Source: Plantago ovata
Lineage: Eukaryota; Streptophyta; Magnoliopsida; Lamiales; Plantaginaceae
Reading direction: 5' to 3'
Assembly (NCBI GenBank): GCA_028274465.1
Contig: CM051456.1
Coordinates: 89,266,753-89,330,752, forward strand
Length of the DNA: 64,000 bases
Each line of letters begins with the position of its first letter. Positions within the stretch are counted from its first letter, which is position 1. Shown here piece by piece: positions 53,053 to 64,000 of the stretch. The notes beneath the pieces are model-generated. The model ran no database searches, had not been told where the DNA came from, and saw only the letters and a program-made list of their open reading frames with translations. The position numbers and the translations under genes were made by a program.

Positions 53053-54246
53053 TGATGAACGTGTATTTTACACTTTCATTCGAGTCTTTTTCACCAACTT
53101 AGCTATCCTCTAGGTTAATTTAGCTTATATTTTAGTGCATTTTATTAGAATAGTGTCAGTTTCCCTTTTCTTTGCATTTTTCAGGTTTTAGGTGAAAAAC
53201 GTGTTTTTATGGGCAATATTGATGAAGAGGGCGAGGTTTTGGTGTTTCGAGGACATTCGTGGTGTATGTAGAAGGTTCCGGATGAGATTTGAGGCCTAGG
53301 GGACGAGTTTCAAGGCTTAAAGGTCACTAGAAGGAAAAATCCGAGTCCGAAAAGGAAAAGAAGACTAAAATCTCGCTAGAGACGGTCTGGACGTCCCAGG
53401 CGAATCGCCTGGGACGTGTGGCGAATCGCCCGGCGTCTGGGGCGGTTCACCCCGTGCGATTCCGAACATTATATATAGTTGCCTGTTTTTTCTACGTTTT
53501 TCATACATTTTCACATTATTTTGAGAGACTAATTCTCCAGAGCCTGTTTTGGGAATTCTTAGCATAGGAGACTCTTTTTCTTATTAATTTGGAGGATTAA
53601 GCATAGCAATTGGACCTCCTTGTTTATCAATTCTTGCTTGTGAGTTCGCAATTCTTCGAAGATTGACAACCTTCGTTGGTAACATTGTATCTCACGATTT
53701 TTCTACTTTTATTTATTTCTTTTAACATGTTTTCATTCAATCTTGCTTTGATTCTTGTTGATTACAATTTATCTATGAGTAGCTAAATCTATCGTTGGTG
53801 ATAGTATGTGATTTCTTAGATAGGGTTCATAATTATGCATGAGTGGTTGTAATGCGATTTAGACTTGACTTATTGCTTTATTTCTTTGATCTATCTAAGC
53901 CCTCTATCTTCGTAGTGTTGAATTGAACGGAACACATTGGACAATTCATGATCTTAGATTTCTATGCAAACGTTCAAGTACTTCATGCATGATTATTAAC
54001 CTGATGCTTTGAATGATCAAACTATCGCTAACTTCCATTATTGTTGATAAGAAAATCTGTGCTAAGTCGTTTGTTGAATTTATAGTTTAAGTTAAATTAG
54101 ATAAAGCTAGTTATAGTCCTTAGAGATCGACACTCGAGGTTATTTTACTTCTACACTACGTGCTTTGATTTTCGTTGTAGTTGTGAATTACCTTTGGCTA
54201 AAAACAAATTTATTTGATTAATTGAGTCTGACAATCTCGTTCATCA
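53053..54246 (+). repeat. E2 3' LTR
   Basis: 1194 bp, matching 36489-37688 with a few percent differences and a small length difference in the palindrome zone. GCCTC follows. Confidence 0.85.
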
Positions 54247-54801
54247 GCCTCCTCATCGAGCTCCCCAAAAGTGGAGAAGGCAAACGGGATGAATGAGTAG
54301 TCGTGCTCTGCACACTTAGAAGAATACTTGCTCTTCTTCTTCTGAACGGCAGACTACAAAGCAGCTCTAGGAACCCAAGAATCCAAACCCCCACCAGCAA
54401 AAGGAGAGACCCCCGTAACATCCAAGCAAGCGTCTCGACCTTGGGACCAATTGTATGATAACAAGTCTGTCAGGCGTTGTCCCGTCCAACATCTGAGAGG
54501 AACCCCATAGGGACCTCTTTTCGCACAGCAACACCAACCTTAGAACAGATGTCAGCCAAGGTATCATGCACAAGGTTGTGCCGAAACTTCACCCCCACCT
54601 CGCTAGAACAATGAACAGCGTGGTCACCCCACTGGTCCATCCGTCGCACATGACAACTCGAGCAAGAGGAACCATCAGGGAACAATGGGACCGCAAGGCG
54701 ATAACACAACACAACACGGAAGTGTCGAGGGTTCATCCGCTGTCCCAACCCATCAATAGGAATGGTGAATAAGTAATCCTACGCATGAGGGGCACGAACA
54801 C
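54247..54801 (-). mobile_element. LINE C, continuation right of E2
   Basis: Minus-strand sequence matching LINE B 34897-35453, including the knuckle CSSCHVRRMDQWGDHAVHC and KFRHNLVHDTLADICSKVGV. A small loss near 54476 disturbs the endonuclease core (RQ for RPTD). It ends at CACGAACAC, where copia M is inserted. The rest of LINE C may lie beyond the window. Confidence 0.8.
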
Positions 54802-56875
54802 TGTAAGAAAATATGGTCAGAGTTACCCCTAGGGTACGCAGCGGAATTTCAAAATTTTCTTAACATGCAGGTTAATTGATCATGCATATAGTATATATAT
54901 ACCAAACACATTAATCAGAAGACTTACAATACTCCAAAAGCAAGAATAGGTATCAAGTCTTCGTAATAGTCCGGTGAGTCTTCTCCTTCGTCGAAGTCGA
55001 AGATATCTGCAATACTTTGATTATCTGCAAGACAATAAAAGTTAGTTTCCAGCTCTTTGAACCTCAACCTTGGTATCCACGGATGAACAACTTATCGAAA
55101 AGAATGTTAGGATATTCTTTATGTGGCCAAGAAGATAGGGCGACAATTTTCCTCCGGTGGGAGTGGGTGCGCGCGGCTAGAGGAGAGGTAGGGGAGAGCT
55201 TTTATTTTCTCTAAGAAAACTGGTAGAAAGAACGATCTTGAATCAACTGTGTTCAACCATGTCAAAAGCTCTCTAATAGTCTACTATATATAGTAGTCAA
55301 TAGAAGCCTAAAGAATAATCAATTAGACTTCATAAAGGAGTAAGAATCTAATTCTTATCGCACTAGGAAACCAATTCAAGTCTAGATTCATTCCCAATCA
55401 AATTAAAACTCAATCAGAAAAATATAACTTATCCCTTGACTTCTAATAGAGGAAGGAGTCGAACTCCTTCCCCTACTACTACTGCTGGTCGCGCGCGCAA
55501 GGGAGGTCAGGTGGGTCCTGATTTTGGAACCCACTTATAATTCTAAGGCAATTCAAACTCCAAGTAGATTTTGCCCATGTGCATATATTAATTCTAAATT
55601 AACATATCCTTTCAAATCAAACCTCTATTATATTTCTAAAATATAATCTTTAATTGTATTTACATAAAATACAATTAATCAGCCAATTCAATTAATAATT
55701 CCAAATCATTAATTGAGTCACAAATTATTATAATTAATTCCAAATCAATTATAATTCATCAATCACAATTAATTCTAAATTAATTGCGATTCCATCTTCA
55801 AGGATATTCGGATAAGCTGAATCACCACATAGTGTGACCCATAGGGCCTCATTGTATTAAGCCAGTCCTAGACTAGGCAAAATGGAATTCCTAGACGGTT
55901 CCATTTGCAATATTAACACATGAGGACGTTTGAGAGGTTTCTCAAAGCAAACCCTTTCGTTGTGAAGTCTGTTGCGCTCAACGCGGCGATGGTAACGTAC
56001 CTTCATCTGACTGACTCGAATGCATCTAGGATCGATGAAGTGTCTATCCCAATAATACATCCACGGGCGTCAATATCTATTATGACTATCATAATAATAT
56101 TGATACGCTGGCCAATGGTTTTACCAATCAGAACTATGAACGACTATGAGCAGTGCTCTCCTGTGCTACACATGAGAGATGAATCCTTCACAGAATCACT
56201 TATCATCCCCATTTGTATGTAGCCATAATCCTGGATCGTGTCTTGGGTCAACTGCTTATTCAGAGCTGACATCGACGGGTCCACCAAGGATATGGGGCAA
56301 CAAATGTGATGATAAAGTCCTGTAAGTCCAAAGGACGACTGGCATCACTTCGACAACTTTCCGGTTCCCATAGACACTTCGGTGTAGAGTATACATCGAT
56401 GGGAGTTTCCGGTGGGTACTTCTATTGTTCGGTAATCACCCTTCGAATAACTATGTGGAGTTATGGGAACGTTTCTTGATTGTCCAACAATCCATTCCGT
56501 GGCCGTGGGATCGGCTCACACTTGCTCTAACAAGTATAACCTCCACGCATACTAGTCTCAGTTGGTTCATTCAGACCCCTACATCCGAGATGAACCTCGA
56601 CTAGGGAGAGTTTGGGATAGATGATAACTCACATAGCTCCCATTATCTGTGTGATCGGTCATCTATCCGAGGGGACATGTTTAATATCAATACAGACATG
56701 AATAGAGATATGACATGTTGTATGCCTGGTGTAATATAAATATGAAAGCGATACTTCAATAGTCAAACAACAAACATATATTATATTACGTTGACCTGTG
56801 TAATAGTACATATATGCCCTTAATAAGGGTTGCATGCCCTTAATAAAGACTGTCTCTAGGACATATACACTATCA
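54802..56875 (-). repeat. Copia M 3' LTR
   Basis: 2074 bp. On the minus strand it starts TGATAGTGTATATGTCCTAG and ends TTTTCTTACA. It is preceded on that strand by GTGGGAGAT, the polypurine tract. Its match in the opposite orientation is 57549-59643. Confidence 0.85.
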
Positions 56876-57548
56876 ATCTCCCACTTGGACTAGAGCCAGT
56901 CACCTTTATGCTTAATGCCTAGATTAACATAATGTCTTAAGTGGGTATCCACTGATAAGACCTTGGTGAAAAGATCTGCCACGTTGTCCGTGGTCGAGAC
57001 ACGTTCTATACTAACTTCTCCTCTATTAATAATCTCACGTATAACGTGATACTTTCTAAGTACATGTTTGTTCTTGTTTGTAGATCTAGGCTCCTTGGCT
57101 TGAGCGACGGCGCCCGTGTTGTCACAATAAATCGCTATTGGACTAGGAGCAGGAACAACCCTCAATTCCTTCAAGAACTCTGAAATCCAGACAGCTTCTT
57201 ACGATGCTTCTGATGCAGCAATGTACTCGGCTTCTGTGGATGAGTCAGCAATCGTGGCTTTTTTAGAACTCTTCCAACAGATAGCTCCTCCGTTCAATTT
57301 GAATACGTATCCTGTCTGTGACTTAAAGTCATCAGGATCTGATTCAAATCCAGCATCGACATAACCAAACATCTTTAATTCTGGTTCTCCACCAAACACC
57401 AAGAACATTTCCTTATTCCTTCGAAGGTACTTAAGAATGTTCTTTACAACAGTCCAGTGAGGTACTCCTGGATTCTGTTGGTGTCGACAAGTGACACTAA
57501 GCGCATATGCCACATCTGGCCTTGTGCAATTCATTGCATACATTATAG
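56876..57548 (-). mobile_element. Copia M internal 3' end: RNase H, broken
   Basis: Minus-strand frames give the end of a copia pol: MYAMNCTRPDVAYALSVTCR, FGYVDAGFESDPDDFKSQTG, ADSSTEAEYIAASEA, then IAIYCDNTGAVAQAKEP and TTDNVADLFTKVLS. These are the last part of reverse transcriptase and the RNase H of copia elements. The remainder of the element is cut off by copia P at 57549. About one break in this stretch. Confidence 0.85.
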
Positions 57549-59643
57549 TGATAGTGTATATGTCCTAGAGACAGTCCTTACTAAGGTCATGGTGCCCTTA
57601 TAGAGGACATATATGTACTATTACACAGGTCAACGTAATATAATATATGTTTGTTTCATTTTACTGTTGAGTATCGCTTTCATATTTATATTACACCAGG
57701 CTGCAGCATGTCATATCTTTATTGCTGTCTGTATTGATATTAAACATGTCCCCTCGGATAGATGACCGATCACACAGTTAGTGGGAGCTATGTGAGTTAT
57801 CATCTATCCCAAACTCTCCCTAGTCGTGGTACATCTCGGATGTGGGTGTCTGAATGAACCTGACAAGACTAGTATGCGTGGAGGTTATACTTGTTGGAGC
57901 AAGTGTGAGCCGATCCCACGGCCACGGAACGGATTGTTGGACAATCAAGGAACGTTCCCATAACTGCGCATAGTTGTTCGAAGAAGCTTTATCGAACAAT
58001 GGAAGTACCCACCGGACACTCCCATCGATGTATAATCTACACCGACGTGTCTATGGGAACCGGTGAGTTGACGAAGTGATGCCATTCGTCCTTTGCACTT
58101 ACAGGACTTTATCATCACATTTGTTGCCCCATATCCTTGGTGGACCCGTCGATGTCAGCTCTGAATAAGCAGCTGACCTAAGACACGATCCAGGATTATG
58201 GCTAAATACAAATGGGGATGATAAGTGATTCTGTGAAGGATTCATCTCTCAAGTGTAGCACAGGAGAGCACTGCTCATAGTCTCCATAGTTGTGTTGGTA
58301 AAGTCACTGGCCAGTGCAAATGATATATTATGATGGTCATAAGTATATCTTGACCAAACAACTCCATGAGACGCCCGTGGATGTATTATTGGGATAGACA
58401 CTTCATCGATCCTAGATACATTCGAGCAAGTCAGTTGAAGGGACGTTACCATCGCCGCGTTGAGCGCAACAGGCTTCGCAACGAAAGGGTTAGCTTTGAG
58501 AAACCTCTCAAACGTCCTCACGTATTAATATTGCAAATGGAACCGTCTAGGAATTCCATGTTGCCTAGTCTAGTACTTGCTTAATACGGTGAGGCCCTAT
58601 GGGTCACACTATGTGGTGATTCAGCCTATCAGAATATCCTTGAAGATGGAATCGCAATTAATTTGGAATTAATTGTGATTGATGGATTATAATTGATTTG
58701 GAATTAATTATAATAATTGGTGGCTCAATTAATGATTTGGAATTATTAATTGACTTGGCTAATTAATTGTATTTTATGTAAATACAATTAAATATTATAT
58801 TTTGAAAATATAATGGAGGTTTGATTATAAAGGATATGTTAATTTAGAATTAACATATGCACTTGGGCAAAATCTACTTGGAGTTTGGATTGCCTTAGAA
58901 ATATAAGTGGGTCCAAAAAGTGGGACCCACGTCCCATAGGACAGGCGCGCGCGCGCGCGTGGCTGGGTAGGGGAAGGAGTTCGACTCCTTCCTCTATTAG
59001 AAGTCCAAGGGATAAGTTAGATTTTCCTGATTGAGTTTTAATTTGATTGGAAATGAATCTAGACTTAATATTGGTTTCCTTGTGCGATAAGAATTAGATT
59101 CTTATTCCTTTACGAAGTCTAATTGCTTATGCTTTAGGCTTCTATAGACTACTATATATAATAGACTATTAGAGAGAGTTTTACACACAGTTTTGAACAC
59201 GAGTTTCGGACACAGTTATTCTACCCAGTTTTCTTAGAGAAAATAAAACTCTCCCCTCCTCCCTAAGCCTCACGCGCGCGCACACCACCACCGGAGGGAA
59301 TTGCCGCCCCGTCTTCTTGGTCACACAAACAATATCCTAGCATTCTTCCGATAGGCTGTTCATCCGTGGATACCAAGGTTGAGGTTCTAGGAGCTGGAAA
59401 CTAACTCTTATTGTCTTGGAGATATATACAGAGTATTGTAGATATCTTCGATTTCGACGAAGGAGAAGATACACCGGAATATTACGAAGACTTGGAAGCT
59501 GCTTTGGAAGTAAGGTTAGTCTTCTAATTGACGTGTTTATATATATATACGACATATGCATAATCAATTAACCAGTATGTTAAGAAATTTTTTTAAAATT
59601 CCGTTGCGTACCCTAGGGGTAACTCTGATCATATTTTCTTACA
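57549..59643 (+). repeat. Copia P 5' LTR
   Basis: 2095 bp from TGATAGTGTATATGTCC to TTTTCTTACA. It contains an AT-rich alternating ATTAATT tract, a GCGCGC run near 58945, TATATATA near 59153 and a transcript-like region after it. It is the inverted partner of 54802-56875. Confidence 0.88.
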
Positions 59644-59644
59644 G

Positions 59645-59656
59645 TGGTATCGGAGC
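59645..59656 (+). other. Copia P primer binding site (tRNA-iMet type)
   Basis: TGGTATCGGAGC one base after the LTR end; the usual copia site complementary to initiator tRNA-Met is TGGTATCAGAGC. Confidence 0.85.
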
Positions 59657-59825
59657 TTGGTTAATTGACTACGTATATACGTATATATATATATATTGTA
59701 TGATTTTGTAGATATGTGGATGCAATTGATTCTATGATGAATTCGATTTTCAAAAGTTTTGTTTTTTTATATAAATTTAGAATTTATATTTTTTCAAAAA
59801 AAAAAAAATTATATATATAATTTTT

Positions 59826-59925
59826 CCGACCGGGTCGCCTGCGTGCCGCAGGCGCCCGGGCGCCCGCGCCTGCGGACGCAGGCGCCCGGGGCCGCGGGCA
59901 CCCGGGGGGACGAGACTAGGTCCCG
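59826..59925 (+). repeat. GC-rich hairpin block in the copia P leader
   Basis: A 100-base block of very high GC content in otherwise AT-rich DNA. CGCCTGCG is paired with CGCAGGCG twice, with loops TGC and GA, and GGCGCCCGGGCGCC lies between them. The RNA would form stable hairpins early in the leader. Confidence 0.7.
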
Positions 59926-60432
59926 TCCCACGTTTTATAAAAGAAAAAAAAAATTCTATATTTTAGGGTTGGACCCAAAATCGAATTTTGAAAGTTTTGA
60001 GAATTGAATTTTATATTTGGAATATAAATATGATTTAATTGTAATTGTTTTAAACTAGAGGCGTTAAATTTAATTAGTACAAAGTTAAATGGCTTATTTG
60101 TAATTTATCAATTTATTGTTTATTGCAAATTGGTCCTTCTACTTTTGAATTTTAGATTTAACACCTCTAAGGTTTTTGAAATTACAATTAAGTCCTTTGG
60201 GTTTTCGAAAATTGCTACTTGGTCAATAGAATTTTCGAATGTTCAATCTAGTCCAAATTTTCAATTATTTCATAGAGATTATAAGTATGGGATCATAATT
60301 TTCATAATGAAATTATGAAGTCATTTGTCATCCACATAGGCTACTGCTTGTTTCATATGCTCAATATGCTATTGTTTGACAATGCATGTTTAAATACCAT
60401 GTTTTTACATTCCGTTCGACCGCTATGCATGC
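59926..60432 (+). other. Copia P leader, AT-rich part
   Basis: Non-coding AT-rich leader between the two hairpin zones. Short ORFs here have no protein-like composition. Confidence 0.5.
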
Positions 60433-60585
60433 GAGGGTAGGCGGCGCCCTCTTATATGTCGGATCGCATATTTATGTATGGGTAGGCGGCACCCATTATA
60501 TGCTTGACCGCGTTTAGAACTAGAATGGATAGGCGGCATCCATTACGTGTAGACCGTTCATGCATGATGGGTAGGCGGCGCCCTT
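60433..60585 (+). repeat. Four hairpins with constant AGGCGGC loop in the copia P leader
   Basis: Units lie at 60433-60451, 60478-60496, 60525-60543 and 60567-60585. Stems are GAGGGT/GCCCTC, ATGGGT/ACCCAT, ATGGAT/ATCCAT and ATGGGT/GCCCTT around an unchanged loop AGGCGGC. Between units the pattern GACCG followed by ATG-rich bases recurs. Paired changes keep the stem, which suggests selection on RNA (or DNA) structure rather than on sequence. Candidate packaging, dimerisation or translation signal; the role is inferred. Confidence 0.75.
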
Positions 60586-61164
60586 ATTTGTTTGTAGATG
60601 ACTGATAACAACCCTCAAGCGACAAGCCCCAACCAATATAAGTAAAGAAATATGTATATATATATATATATGTATTTCTGAGATGCTTTCCATAGTGTGC
60701 TTTAATTCTGAACTTTCATTGCGTTTTCTTGTATTGGCGACCTCGTCTTACAAGACTCGCAGTAATCGTCGAATTAGAGTAAGCCTATGGTTATGACTTA
60801 CTGCATATTGTATCTAGCGACCTCGATAGGTGCAATATGTAGGGCATCGGGTTAAATTAGATTTAACAACCAAGAGTTGCGTGACGCAATTGGATAGTTT
60901 TACTAGTCCTACCGGTCATATTATGCTATGCGACCAGCCCCCGTTGGAGTATGGCATAATATGGATTTGGATCTTGGCCACTACGGTAACTTGTTGGACA
61001 TTACCCGTATGTTTGTTGTAGGGGCAAGCATATGTGAAAATAGTGGGAGCTAAACAGCTAAAGGACCTTGTTGTTTAGTTATGTTGACTGTGTATTTAGA
61101 AATGATATTTCAATAGTTGATTTATTGTTTTCGTTCTATATTATTTCTCCTTAGGATATTAGAT
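60586..61164 (+). other. Copia P leader, distal part
   Basis: Non-coding. It contains a TA run (60655-60672) and two similar phrases (GCGACCTCG near 60737 and 60818) before the gag start. No gene is visible. Confidence 0.5.
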
Positions 61165-62080
61165 ATGGCGAGTATCTCGCTCCGTGCTGTCTTGGAGAAG
61201 CAAATTTTAACTGGACCAAACTTCCTAGATTGGATCAGGAATATACGTTTGGTGCTGAGGTACGAAAAGATTGAGTACGTCTTGGACGAGGTCATTCCCG
61301 TGTGCCCCGAAAATCAGACTGCCGATGAGGTTGCTGCTTGGAATCAAGCCAACAAGGCAAGGTCTGATAAGCATCTTGAGGATGCTAAGTCCGCGCAGTG
61401 TATTATGCTGGCGGCAATGAGCAATGAGCTGCAAAGGCAACATGAAAGCATGTTGCCGTATGAGATGTTGAAACATCTTGAGTCGCTCTTTAAGACGACA
61501 GCTAGAAGTGTTGAATTTGATTTGATCAAAGACATACACAGATGCAAGCTCAGTGAAGGAGGGAACATGTCTGAGCATGTTCTCAAAATGATTGGTCTCT
61601 TTGAAAAGCTTGCCGATGCCGGCGTTAAGCTAGAGAACAAGATCATGGTGATCTTTGTCCTTCAATCATTGCCAAAGTTCGTATTCGCAGTTCATCATTA
61701 ATTACACGATGAATGCGAAGGACGTCACACTGCGTGAACTTCATAATCTGCTGAAGACATATGATCAAACTCTTCCTAAGAAGGAAAAGTCGATCATGCT
61801 TGTTGGGCAACCGTCTAACTCGAACCCGAAAAGCAAAGGTGCTAAGGGTAAGGGAAAGTCGGGAGCCAAGGCTAACACTTGGAGTGATAAGCCTAAGCGT
61901 CCGAACCAGAAAAGGAAGTTCAAGAGAAGCGGAACGGTGCTCACAGATGAATGTCTTTTCTGTAAGCAGAAAGGACATTGGAAGAAAGATTGCCCTAAGC
62001 TTAGGGCAGATCAGGCCAAGAAGTCATCAGCTTCTGGCTCAGGTATGTTTGTTATTGAAATGAACATGACTACTTTTGAC
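61165..62080 (+). CDS. gag: Copia P gag region
   Basis: The likely start is ATG 61165 (MASISLRAVLEKQILTGPNF), the usual copia gag opening; an upstream ATG at 61117 adds an unlikely hydrophobic leader. It continues with LDWIRNIRLVLRYEKIEYVL, HLESLFKTTARSVEFDLIKD and a basic linker. It ends with the zinc knuckle CLFCKQKGHWKKDC near 61955-61996. It forms the capsid and binds RNA. The region has about one break. Confidence 0.85.
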
Positions 62081-63350
62081 TCCAATGGTTGGGTATTAGA
62101 TACAGCCTGTGGCTCACACATTTGTAATAATGTGCAGGGGCTAATTGATCACAGGCTAGTCAAGCGAGGTGAAATCGACTTGCATGTTGGGAACGGCAAT
62201 CCAGTTGAAGCCAAACGCGTTGGACGCAGTAAGATAGATTTACCTTCGGGACAATGTTTAGAACTTGATAATGTTTATTTTGTTCCATCCATTGTCAGAA
62301 ATATTATTTCCATTCCATTGTTAGACAATATGGGTTTTTCCTTTCGATTTGCGAATAATACTTGTTATTTTTCATTAAATAATCAGTATTATGGAAAGGC
62401 TCGCTTGGTGAATGGTTTATATATTTTGCAAAGTAGTCTACCTTTATTTCAAATACATAACAAACAACCGTCTTCAAGTAAGAAGAATAATCCATCTTAT
62501 CTATGGCATTGTCGGCTAGGCCATATCAATGAAACACGGATTCAAAGACTAAGGAAGTTGGACTACTTAGAACCGTTTGATTTCGAATCATATGGTACAT
62601 GTGAATCTTGTGTTAAGGGTAAGATGACAAACAAACCTTTTGTTGGACAAGGTGTTCGTGCCACTCGCTGCTTAGAGCTCATACATACCGATGTATGTGG
62701 ACCGTTTAAAGTCCATGTGCGTGGGGGTTATCCTTACTTCGTTACCTTTACTGGCGATTTCTCAAGGTATGGATATATTTATCTTATGAAGAATAAACCC
62801 GAGACCTTTGAGAATTCAAGGAGTTTAGGAATGAGGTCGAGAATGAATTGAACCTAAGGATAGTCACACTTCGATCGGATCGAGGAGGTGAATACCTTAG
62901 TGAAGAATTTATCGATTACTTGAAGGAAAATGGGATTCAATCGCAATGGACTCCTCCTGGAACACCACAGTTAAACGGTGTGTCTGAGAGGAGGAATCGA
63001 ACCCTGTTAGACATGGTAAGATCAATGATTGGATTCTCGACTCTTCCAAAGTATCTGTGGGGATATGCACTACAAACTGCAATCTACATTTTGAACCGTG
63101 TACCATCTAAATCAGTGGAGAAAACTCCTTATGAGTTATGGAAGGGAAAGAAGCCTTCACTAGGCTATCTTAGACCTTGGGGCTGTCCTGCGATAGTCAA
63201 GCTGATGCTCACTGATAAGTTAGATGCCAAGGGTGTCAAAGTATATTTCATAGGCTATCCACGTCAGACGAGAGGCTATGAATTCTATCATGCTGAAGAT
63301 CACAAGGTGATCGTGTCTAGAAACGTGAAGTTTTTAGAAACTGAATACCT
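62081..63350 (+). CDS. Copia P protease and integrase region
   Basis: The protease begins at [14 protein letters not shown]. The GAG pre-integrase zinc domain follows ([29 protein letters not shown]). The integrase core shows [43 protein letters not shown] and [20 protein letters not shown], with the DDE spacing typical of copia, then [20 protein letters not shown]. It inserts element DNA into the genome. About one break. Confidence 0.85.
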
Positions 63351-64000
63351 CGAAGAAGAGAGGTTAGATGATATGATAGAACTTGAAGAAATTCAAGACT
63401 TTGACACGCGCGAACATGAGGTCTTTAAATCTTCTGATTTGGACTCAAGTTCAGTGGGAGCTTTCGAAGCTGACAAGGGTGATGATATGACACTTGCTAG
63501 GCATGTCATAGTCAGTGGGAGTCCTGTGATTAGATCAACAGTTGAAACCACACCTGTAGAACCCGTTGTCAACCAACCTGTGCAACAAGTTGCACAAGAG
63601 CAGCCTCCCGCAAGGGAACAGGGTCGCGCCCAACGACAAGCTGCATCAGTACCCACTGATAATGTTCGTGTTACACGAAGCCAGAAAAGAAAAGCACCAG
63701 AACAAGTCGAGCTCCGTAGGTCGAAGAGGATCCTTAGAGGACCTCAGAAGCAAAGCCTTACGATAGAAGACATCAGTGAACTTGATGTCGGTTTATCAGA
63801 TCGGGAAGATCCCGAGACCTACAAAGAGGCAATAATTGATATTGACTCAGACAAATGGCAAGAGACCATGGAATTAGAAATGGATTCAATGTACCAGAAC
63901 CAAGTTTGGAACTTGGTAGACTTGCCCCAAGGGGTTAGACCAATTGGGTGCAAATGGGTCTTTAAACGAAAGACAGATGCCGATGGCAAGGTACAAACGC
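63351..64000 (+). CDS. Copia P pol linker and start of reverse transcriptase (cut by window end)
   Basis: A Glu/Gln/Ser-rich linker with the basic stretch [20 protein letters not shown] precedes the conserved start of the copia reverse transcriptase ([20 protein letters not shown], then [15 protein letters not shown]). The window ends there. Confidence 0.85.

Larger units (their letters stand above)
36489..54246 (+). mobile_element. E2: Athila-type gypsy LTR element without pol, broken, holding E3
   Basis: LTRs at 36489-37688 and 53053-54246 are bounded by GCCTC (36484-36488, 54247-54251). Inside are a tRNA-Asp-type primer site, gag, protease, a third acidic ORF and a 3' region with hairpin, purine tract and polypurine tract. 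Without E3 it is about 8.7 kb. There is no reverse transcriptase or integrase of its own. LTR divergence of a few percent, slightly more than in E1, suggests a somewhat older insertion. It has few breaks. It lies in LINE C. Confidence 0.85.
57549..64000 (+). mobile_element. Copia P: copia LTR element with 2.1-kb LTR, runs off the window
   Basis: A 5' LTR (57549-59643), a tRNA-iMet-like primer site, a 1.5-kb leader with unusual hairpins, gag, protease, integrase and the first part of reverse transcriptase are visible. The order protease-integrase-reverse transcriptase is that of copia. It is inserted in copia M of the same family. Roughly two breaks are seen in the coding part. The 3' LTR is outside the window, so its age cannot be judged. 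Confidence 0.88.

Noticed and set aside
55920-56222. 100-codon ORF inside the copia M LTR
   Set aside because: It lies within an LTR and its counterpart in the other LTR (58249-58521) is only loosely kept; no protein family is suggested.

Overview
This window looks like transposon-rich intergenic DNA of a flowering plant, probably a eudicot. The signs are CACTA ends with a 3-bp target duplication, Athila-type gypsy elements with a tRNA-Asp primer site, copia elements with a tRNA-iMet-like primer site, a plant L1 LINE whose first protein carries RRM-like and DUF4283-like regions, and AT-rich spacers. No complete host gene was recognised. The only host-like pieces are one candidate 87-bp exon (36114-36200) and an unidentified minus-strand ORF broken up by insertions (1-55, 3336-3605, 5158-5829).

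Layout. 56-3335 is a CACTA DNA transposon (TSD CAA) with a three-exon gene. 3610-5170 looks like an LTR on the minus strand. 5829-6281 is a detached piece of L1 LINE. 6700-6851 holds a SINE-like head and a short tandem repeat. 7057-8019 is a Mutator-like foldback element with a 9-bp TSD and a large internal palindrome. 8579-16143 is a full-length but decayed L1 LINE with an exact 18-bp TSD. 16186-16539 plus 31421-34661 is one LINE of another kind (zinc finger, reverse transcriptase, restriction-like endonuclease, TAA-repeat tail), called A here. It is split by the LTR retrotransposon E1 (16540-24877). A 100-N gap at 25308-25407 separates two stretches (18904-25307 and 25408-31863) that are copies of each other, so part of E1 and of LINE A is very likely counted twice by the assembly. 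34662-35915 holds LINE copies B and D of the A family. LINE C (36262-36488 plus 54247-54801) is split by LTR element E2 (36489-54246), which itself contains the opposite-strand element E3 (42837-51904). From 54802 to the end lie two copia elements: M (minus strand, 54802-57548) and P (plus strand, from 57549), with P inserted into M.

How the parts relate. E1 and E2 carry gag, protease and an extra acidic coiled-coil ORF but no reverse transcriptase or integrase. E3 has the same kind of LTR and 3' internal region plus a full gag-pol, so it is a plausible helper for E1 and E2. The nesting gives a relative order: LINE C, then E2, then E3; LINE A, then E1; copia M, then copia P. The most unusual signals are four evenly spaced hairpins with a constant AGGCGGC loop and changing paired stems in the copia P leader (60433-60585), exact odd-centred palindromes just upstream of the TATA region in the E1 LTR, twin hairpins joined to polypurine-like tracts in the Athila elements, the restriction-endonuclease-type plant LINE with TAA tails, and the foldback element at 7057-8019.
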